From contig CAIOTT010000045.1 in NCBI GenBank assembly GCA_903861305.1, forward strand, positions 1-57,333: a stretch of DNA of 57,333 nucleotides, given 5' to 3'. The stretch comes from Candidatus Omnitrophota bacterium (GTDB taxonomy: Bacteria; Omnitrophota; Gorgyraeia; Zapsychrales; Fredricksoniimonadaceae). The notes beneath the pieces were generated by a model that ran no database searches, was not told the origin of the DNA, and saw only the letters and a program-made list of their open reading frames with translations. This document shows, one piece after another, positions 52,859-57,333 of the stretch (position 1 is its first letter; each line of letters starts with the position of its first letter). The translations under genes were made by a program, and so were the position numbers.

Positions 52859-53731
52859 ATGTACCAACGGACTGTCAACGGGACATGGTTCGCCGACCGG
52901 CAATCGCTGTGTTTGATGATCGCCGGCGCGCTTTTGGCGATCCTGCTGGCCGTTAACTTCTTGTGCAATGACACCCCGGACCGCGGACGTATTGTCCGTA
53001 TCAGTGGCCGTGTCACGCTCGAGCGCGCGGGCGAGGCCGTAACTCCGGGCGTAGGGATGTTGTTGAACGCCCAGGATAAAATATTGACCGGCGCGGACTC
53101 TTATGTTGAAGTTTCCTATGACGAGGCTGACAAGGATATCATGCGCATCGGGCCAGGGTCCCGCGTTGTCTTTGAAAGCGCCAGGATCGAGAAGCGTACG
53201 GCCATTTTCATGGACAGAGGCGAGATCAAGCTCAAACTCGACAGCCTTCAAAAAGGTTCGATGTTCAAGGTGCGCACACCGGTGGCCATTGCTGGTGTCC
53301 GGGGGACCGCGTTCGGCGTCCGGTTCAATGGCAAAGAGGTCCTGATCACGGATTACGAGAGCCGTATCTTTGTGAAGGGCTTGACACCGAACTACCTTGA
53401 GATGAACGACGAGCTATTGTTGAGCAATGGCTGGAACGTCCAGGTCGCGCAGTTCGAGAAGCCTTCAAGGGTGGCGCGCATGTCCGTCCAGGAGTTGCAG
53501 GAGTGGAAATCGTGGCTGGCCTCTGTTGACGCCTTGCCCAAAGCGGCGTCCGTGAGCAACGCGTCTTTTGTAAGCTTTATCCATTTCGCTCCGGGTTCCT
53601 GGCACCAGGCCGTGACGTTCCTGACGGCGGTGAGAACAAATCTCTCTTTATCACCATCAGCCCTGGCCCTTATGCTGTATGCTGTGCTGGCGCTGGGGAT
53701 GGGAAAAGTCGTGGAGAAAGTATGGCTGTGA
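52859..53731 (+). CDS. FecR-domain membrane protein
   Basis: A 290-residue protein. N-terminal membrane helix (about 16-36), a FecR domain (about 45-145; GRIVRISGRVTLERAG, LLNAQDKILTGADSYVEV, VRTPVAIAGVRGTAFGVRF) and a further C-terminal hydrophobic segment (about 265-283). FecR domains of this type often occur in stand-alone surface proteins, but the location directly between feoB and the iron regulator recalls iron-signal FecR. ATG 52859 with AGGAAGG upstream is preferred to TTG 52856. Overlaps the regulator gene by 10 bases. Confidence 0.82.
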   Translation: MYQRTVNGTWFADRQSLCLMIAGALLAILLAVNFLCNDTPDRGRIVRISGRVTLERAGEAVTPGVGMLLNAQDKILTGADSYVEVSYDEADKDIMRIGPGSRVVFESARIEKRTAIFMDRGEIKLKLDSLQKGSMFKVRTPVAIAGVRGTAFGVRFNGKEVLITDYESRIFVKGLTPNYLEMNDELLLSNGWNVQVAQFEKPSRVARMSVQELQEWKSWLASVDALPKAASVSNASFVSFIHFAPGSWHQAVTFLTAVRTNLSLSPSALALMLYAVLALGMGKVVEKVWL

Positions 53732-54480
53732 CACGCAATGACGATCAGGATGAACACATTGAGCAATTGTGGTACATGAAGGAGGAGGGCAAGTCTTCTC
53801 TTGAATTCATGAAGAAAGCCATGAAACGCGCGTTTGATCCTAAGGTGGTCGATGAGTTGGCGCAACGCGGCCTTGTCGAACGCGGCGGGGAACCTGTAAC
53901 TATCAGATTGACGGTCCAGGGAGAAGCCAGGGCCCGTCAATTGATCCGCGCGCATCGTTTGGCGGAGCGGCTGATTGCCGACGTCCTGGGTGGCGGCGAT
54001 CTGGAGCAGATCGCGTGTGAATTTGAACATACCGTATCCCTGGAACTGGTCAACGGTATTTGCACGCTCTTGGGCCATCCCAAGGAATGCCCTCACGGCA
54101 TGCCTATCCCGGAAGGCGATTGCTGCCGTCTGGCCAAAAAATCAGAATTCAGTTTTATCATCCCCCTCGGTGACCTGAAACTTGGTGAAAGTGCCCGGAT
54201 CGCCTATATCAATTGCAAGAGCGACCAGCAGATCCACAAGCTTGAGGGCTTGTGCATACGTCCCGGTGTTGTCATCAAGCTGCATCAGACTTATCCGACC
54301 CATGTCATCGAGTGCGAAGGCGCCAGCATTGCCCTTGATAAAGGCGTTGTGGCGAATATATCGGTCTGGAAAAATCAGCCAGGGGTTGATGAGGTGGCCC
54401 TGTCCCAGGTTACTGACAAGAAAGAGCCTGCCAGCACAGGGAATAAATTTGTTGATTTCCTTTTCAGGAAAGTATTGTAG
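53722..54480 (+). CDS. DtxR/MntR-family iron regulator with FeoA (SH3) domain
   Basis: A 252-residue metal-dependent repressor. Residues about 10-70 form a winged helix, residues 75-145 the dimerisation domain with metal ligands matching DtxR (H78, E82; C99, E102, H103 in CEFEH) and the family motif CPHGMPIP. Residues about 150-225 are an SH3-like FeoA domain. The position of DtxR His98 carries Glu95, so the ancillary metal site is altered. It should repress iron uptake and perhaps the whole cluster when Fe(II) is high. The winged helix is diverged, so DNA specificity is not predictable. Overlaps the FecR gene. Confidence 0.88.
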   Translation: MAVTRNDDQDEHIEQLWYMKEEGKSSLEFMKKAMKRAFDPKVVDELAQRGLVERGGEPVTIRLTVQGEARARQLIRAHRLAERLIADVLGGGDLEQIACEFEHTVSLELVNGICTLLGHPKECPHGMPIPEGDCCRLAKKSEFSFIIPLGDLKLGESARIAYINCKSDQQIHKLEGLCIRPGVVIKLHQTYPTHVIECEGASIALDKGVVANISVWKNQPGVDEVALSQVTDKKEPASTGNKFVDFLFRKVL

Positions 54481-54504
54481 AATAAATCACTTCTGGAGGA
54501 TTTT

Positions 54505-55704
54505 ATGGAAGACCATCTTGAAGCTTTACGTCAGAAGCAAAAAAAGCTGACGTTCCTTTTCGGCGAACTTGTTTACGGTCTTTGCCGGTCCGACGATGCC
54601 CGGTTCCGTCCGATCGCCGAGAATAAAGAGGCAAAGAAGTTTTTGGACCTTCTGGACTATCTGGCTGACAGGATCGACAAGATCGAAGCCCTTTACAGTG
54701 TCGAACTTGAAGCTGAAGCCCAGGCGGAAGAGGACGAAGCTGCGGGTATGGCACAGCCTGAAGCAGAGCCTGTCGCTGAAGATGTGCCTGAGGCGGAGGG
54801 ATCATTTGAAGAGGCGGCGGTTGAGGAAGAAGCCGCGGCGGCGCAGGAAGCCATCACCGCGGAAGCTCCTGTCGAGGTTGCTGTCCCTCAGGAAGAAGCC
54901 GAAGCTGAACCTTTGCCTTCAGTAGATGATGTCCCGGCAGAGGATGAAGAGCCCCAGATCACGGAAGCCGTGGAAGATGAGGTCAATCTGATCGTTGCAG
55001 AAGAGAACCCTTCGCGTTCCTCTCTTTCCCGTCAGAGGTCTGAAGCCGCTGACACGCTGGCGGAGATACTGGAAACCGCCAAATTCTCGTCGAGCGCTAA
55101 CCGGAGGCTCTTTGAAAAGAATATCAAGCAGTTGCGCATGGGAACCGAGCTTGAGCGTGAGATCAGCGTGGCTCAGATCGCTCATATAACTCCAAAGGCA
55201 GCCCTCCACAGGGTTTACGAGATCGCGATGCGTGACGAGAGCCCCCTGGTCCGTCTTACTGTCATCAAGAATATTTCACGGATGAAAGAAGGTGATGCCG
55301 AAGGTTTTTTTGATCTTGGCATCAATGATCCGGATCCCAAGGTCAGGGCGGCCGCGATCAAGGGCCTGGGCAGCCGTGTTTGCGAAAAGCACCGCAAACT
55401 GCTCGAAGGGTTGTTGAAGGACGATGATGTCCATGTGCGGGGCCTGGCTGTTACCTACCTGGGGATATATTACGGTAAGGATGGGGTAAAAAAAGCCATG
55501 ACCTCGTGGACGGATGACAGCCCTTATGTGCGCGCCAGCCTCCTGGAAATGCTTTCTATCGTCAAGCCCGACGGGGTTCTCACGATCGTGAAGGACCTTC
55601 TTTCTGATCCAGATCAAGAAGTAAAAAAAGCGGCTGAGAAAGCGCTGGAAAAACTCATGCCGGAACGAACAAAAGGAAAAGCTAATGGCAAAAGAAAAAA
55701 ATAA
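54505..55704 (+). CDS. Acidic HEAT-repeat protein
   Basis: A 399-residue protein with GGAGG upstream of ATG 54505. N-terminal helical segment (about 1-70), an Ala/Glu/Pro-rich acidic linker (about 72-165), and HEAT/armadillo repeats (about 220-390; SPLVRLTVIKNISRMKEGDAEGF, DPDPKVRAAAIKGLGSRV, DDDVHVRGLAVTYLGIYYG, DPDQEVKKAAEKALEKL), ending in a basic tail. Such proteins serve as scaffolds. It lies next to the iron regulator and starts a set of low-complexity protein genes; membership in the magnetosome cluster is possible but unproven. Confidence 0.82.
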   Translation: MEDHLEALRQKQKKLTFLFGELVYGLCRSDDARFRPIAENKEAKKFLDLLDYLADRIDKIEALYSVELEAEAQAEEDEAAGMAQPEAEPVAEDVPEAEGSFEEAAVEEEAAAAQEAITAEAPVEVAVPQEEAEAEPLPSVDDVPAEDEEPQITEAVEDEVNLIVAEENPSRSSLSRQRSEAADTLAEILETAKFSSSANRRLFEKNIKQLRMGTELEREISVAQIAHITPKAALHRVYEIAMRDESPLVRLTVIKNISRMKEGDAEGFFDLGINDPDPKVRAAAIKGLGSRVCEKHRKLLEGLLKDDDVHVRGLAVTYLGIYYGKDGVKKAMTSWTDDSPYVRASLLEMLSIVKPDGVLTIVKDLLSDPDQEVKKAAEKALEKLMPERTKGKANGKRKK

Positions 55705-56134
55705 CAAGAATTCAGGTGAAGCTTTTGTAAAGACTGTTTCATACGGGACCGGCCTTATTTGCAAGAAGATCGCCGCGCTGGGAAAGGTCACCCAGACGAA
55801 GGCCTGGAAGAACGCGATCGCCAAAACAAAAGATGTGTGCGAAACGGTCGGCGGGAAGGCCGATGTCCTCCTTGATAAGGTGGCTACAAGTGTTGAAGAG
55901 GGTGCGCGGGATATTGGAAAATCCTTTAACGCCGGCATGAAATCTGTCGCCGAGGAAGCCAAAGAGACGGCTGTGCCTAAAAAGAAGTCTGCCGGCAAGG
56001 CCAGGCCTAAGGGCAAGCTCAAGAGCGCGGCCCGCAAGGCCAAGGTGGCGGCTGCTGTTGCGCAGGATATACCTGTTGAGCCTGTGCTGGAGCAAGAGAT
56101 CGAGAATGTCACCAAGGACGTCGAGACCGTATAG
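55685..56134 (+). CDS. Ala/Lys-rich hypothetical protein
   Basis: A 149-residue soluble protein overlapping the HEAT-repeat gene by 20 bases. The central part is helical (TKAWKNAIAKTKDVCETVGG; LLDKVATSVEEGARDIGKSF), followed by a lysine/alanine-rich segment (KKKSAGKARPKGKLKSAARKAK), and an acidic end. Not recognised; composition suggests binding to an acidic partner, such as the Glu-rich linker of the HEAT protein (inference). Confidence 0.68.
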   Translation: MAKEKNNKNSGEAFVKTVSYGTGLICKKIAALGKVTQTKAWKNAIAKTKDVCETVGGKADVLLDKVATSVEEGARDIGKSFNAGMKSVAEEAKETAVPKKKSAGKARPKGKLKSAARKAKVAAAVAQDIPVEPVLEQEIENVTKDVETV

Positions 56135-56167
56135 ACTTTTTCGCGCTAGACGGACTGAAAGTATAAG

Positions 56168-57333
56168 ATGGCAACAAAAAAGACGCAGGAACTTCTCCAG
56201 GAGTCTGAAAAGCAGGCTGAATCCGTGTATGCTTCCCTTGGCCGGCTGCTCTACGAGAACATCCAGGCCGGGGCGATCAGTTATTCCTTTACATCGCCTG
56301 ATACCGCGCTGACCGCCAAGGCCAAGCGGCTGCTGAGGGATATTGTTGCGGAGAAGATCTCGGATCGAAGGACAAAACGTGCACCCCTCCTGCGTCCGCC
56401 GCCGGCTAAGGCTCCGGTCAAAGCACCGGTACGTCCTTCTGTTGAGATACCCCCCAGGAAAGCACCGAAAAACAAGGTCGTGGCTGTCCTCAAGGGCGTG
56501 GGGCATGTTCTCTCCGACCTGTCCGCGGCCGCAGCGCCTGCGCCTGCAAATGCGCCAAAGCCCGCGGTTTCCCGGCGAGGCCAGCTGGATCCCTATACAA
56601 AACTTATTGTTACGGGGCAGGTCTGCGCGAACAAGATCATTGATGTTCAAAAAGATTTTAATGACTGTCTCAGTGCCGGTCTCTTGCATACCACCGGCGA
56701 GCGGACGGCGGTCTTTCAGGCAGCTGCGGATGAGAAGATCCAGTCTATCATTTCATTGATGGCCCACAGGCGGGAGGAGATCAAAAGCGTTATGGAACAA
56801 AAAAGACAGTTCTTCGCGGAGAATCCCGAGGCCCCTATCTGGAAGGCCGAAGAGAATTTTCTCAAACATGTAGAACAGGAGATCGATGAAACCACGCGGC
56901 ATATCGATCGCCTTGTTGACGAGGTTGTCGGGCTTTTTAAGAACATCAACGATGTGTTTGAAAAAGACCTGGAGCACGCGCGGCTTTCCCGTGAAGCCCG
57001 CGCCGCGCTGGCCCAAGAGCCTGAAGAGGCCCCTCAGGAGGAGCCGTTACTTCCGGATCCGGTGTCCGATGAACCGGAGCCTTCCGTTGAAGAAGAGGGT
57101 CTTGTTGCTGAAGTGGCAACAGAAGAAGCCTTTGCCGCTGAATCTGAAGAAACCTCGTCTGAAGAAGCGGGTGATTACGGGCTATTTGAGACGGCGGCAC
57201 GCAAACTCGGCCGCGAGAGCATTTCCGACGAAGAGAAGCTCGCCGTCCTGCACACGCTTTTCCGCAATGCGCCCAAGAGGGCGGTCCCGTTCTTTTATGA
57301 ATTGACGCGGGAAGCGGATATCTTTTTCCAGAG
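56168..57333 (+). CDS. Coiled-coil, low-complexity protein (3' end missing)
   Basis: The frame is open from ATG 56168 to the window end (388 codons visible). The N-terminal 60 residues are helical, followed by a basic Pro/Ala/Lys-rich stretch (RPPPAKAPVKAPVRP), long helices with coiled-coil character (about 140-275; EEIKSVMEQKRQFFAENP, LKHVEQEIDETTRHIDRLVDEV), an acidic Glu-rich stretch (about 278-340), and a further globular start (ISDEEKLAVLHTLFRNAPKR). The acidic/coiled architecture resembles the two preceding genes. No membrane segment. Function unknown. Confidence 0.75.
   Translation, partial: MATKKTQELLQESEKQAESVYASLGRLLYENIQAGAISYSFTSPDTALTAKAKRLLRDIVAEKISDRRTKRAPLLRPPPAKAPVKAPVRPSVEIPPRKAPKNKVVAVLKGVGHVLSDLSAAAAPAPANAPKPAVSRRGQLDPYTKLIVTGQVCANKIIDVQKDFNDCLSAGLLHTTGERTAVFQAAADEKIQSIISLMAHRREEIKSVMEQKRQFFAENPEAPIWKAEENFLKHVEQEIDETTRHIDRLVDEVVGLFKNINDVFEKDLEHARLSREARAALAQEPEEAPQEEPLLPDPVSDEPEPSVEEEGLVAEVATEEAFAAESEETSSEEAGDYGLFETAARKLGRESISDEEKLAVLHTLFRNAPKRAVPFFYELTREADIFFQ

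Noticed and set aside
1..57333. tRNA, rRNA, CRISPR array, transposase or integrase genes
   Set aside because: None was recognised on either strand by reading; a covariance-model and transposase profile search would settle it.
36834..57333. MamK (actin-like), MamH, MamC/D/F/G, MamJ genes
   Set aside because: No actin-fold motifs or matching small proteins were found among the genes here; they may be outside the window or absent.

Overview
The window carries a magnetosome gene cluster (about 36.8-54.5 kb). It lies downstream of a large chemosensory/two-component operon (14.5-29.9 kb), a phospho-switch module (31.8-34.5 kb) and a small metabolic operon (2.9-11.6 kb). The DNA is moderately GC-rich and very compact: genes overlap by a few bases or are spaced by 5-40 bases. 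No rRNA, tRNA, CRISPR array or insertion sequence was recognised. The organism is a Gram-negative, motile magnetotactic bacterium. The mam set (MamI, E, P-like, L-like, M, B, A, Q, N-like, and the TauE half of MamO) is recognisable but far from the classical alphaproteobacterial operon in domain layout. A deep non-alphaproteobacterial lineage is likely. Omnitrophota (PVC superphylum) is my first guess, with Nitrospirota, Desulfobacterota or another candidate phylum as alternatives. The phylum is inference and needs marker-gene phylogeny.

Layout. 1-2808: 3' part of a PAS-PAS-histidine kinase, a single-domain response regulator and an HD-GYP response regulator. 2876-11576: aconitase, LeuC, LeuD, chorismate synthase, an SDR, a ferredoxin-nitroreductase, an MbfA-like ferritin/VIT1 iron transporter and a small membrane protein, behind a good sigma-70 promoter and closed by a rho-independent terminator. 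11749-13631: a cobalamin-binding sensor with the CarH-type Wx9EH signature, an overlapping PAS/zinc protein, and corrinoid adenosyltransferase, which looks like a B12 light-sensing module. 13659-14420 (minus): TcdA. 14546-29939: a chemosensory operon with two CheW, three chemoreceptors (one with a CXXCH haem site), a periplasmic binding protein, CheA-REC, CheB, CheR-TPR and three histidine kinases. 29976-36227: a basic hypothetical protein, an orphan CysA-type ATPase, CHASE2-SpoIIE phosphatase, RsbW-like kinase, STAS protein, a channel-like protein and ApbE.

The magnetosome block starts after an AT-rich gap with a candidate promoter (36228-36510). It runs: HTH protein, mamI, small membrane protein, mamE, PDZ protein, a DiNase/zinc-ribbon/magnetochrome protein, a zinc-ribbon membrane protein, a PDZ-PDZ-magnetochrome protein, mamL-like, mamM, mamB, mamA, mamQ, a PDZ-MamN fusion, a stand-alone TauE (MamO C-terminal half), a PLDc_N peptide, another PDZ protein, a hypothetical, an AmaP/Asp23 protein, feoB, a FecR-domain protein and a DtxR-FeoA iron regulator. 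A HEAT-repeat protein, an Ala/Lys-rich protein and a truncated coiled-coil protein close the window.

Working together (inference): FeoB and the two CDF proteins bring iron into the compartment. MamE, the PDZ proteins and the magnetochrome proteins control crystal formation and iron redox state. MamI, MamL-like and MamQ shape the membrane and MamA coats it. DtxR-FeoA senses iron. The neighbouring chemoreceptors, including a haem one, and the B12 sensor would supply redox and light inputs to magnetotactic behaviour. The most unusual points are the PDZ-MamN fusion, the DiNase-zinc-ribbon-magnetochrome protein, MamE without haem motifs while other proteins carry them, and the B12 sensor operon.
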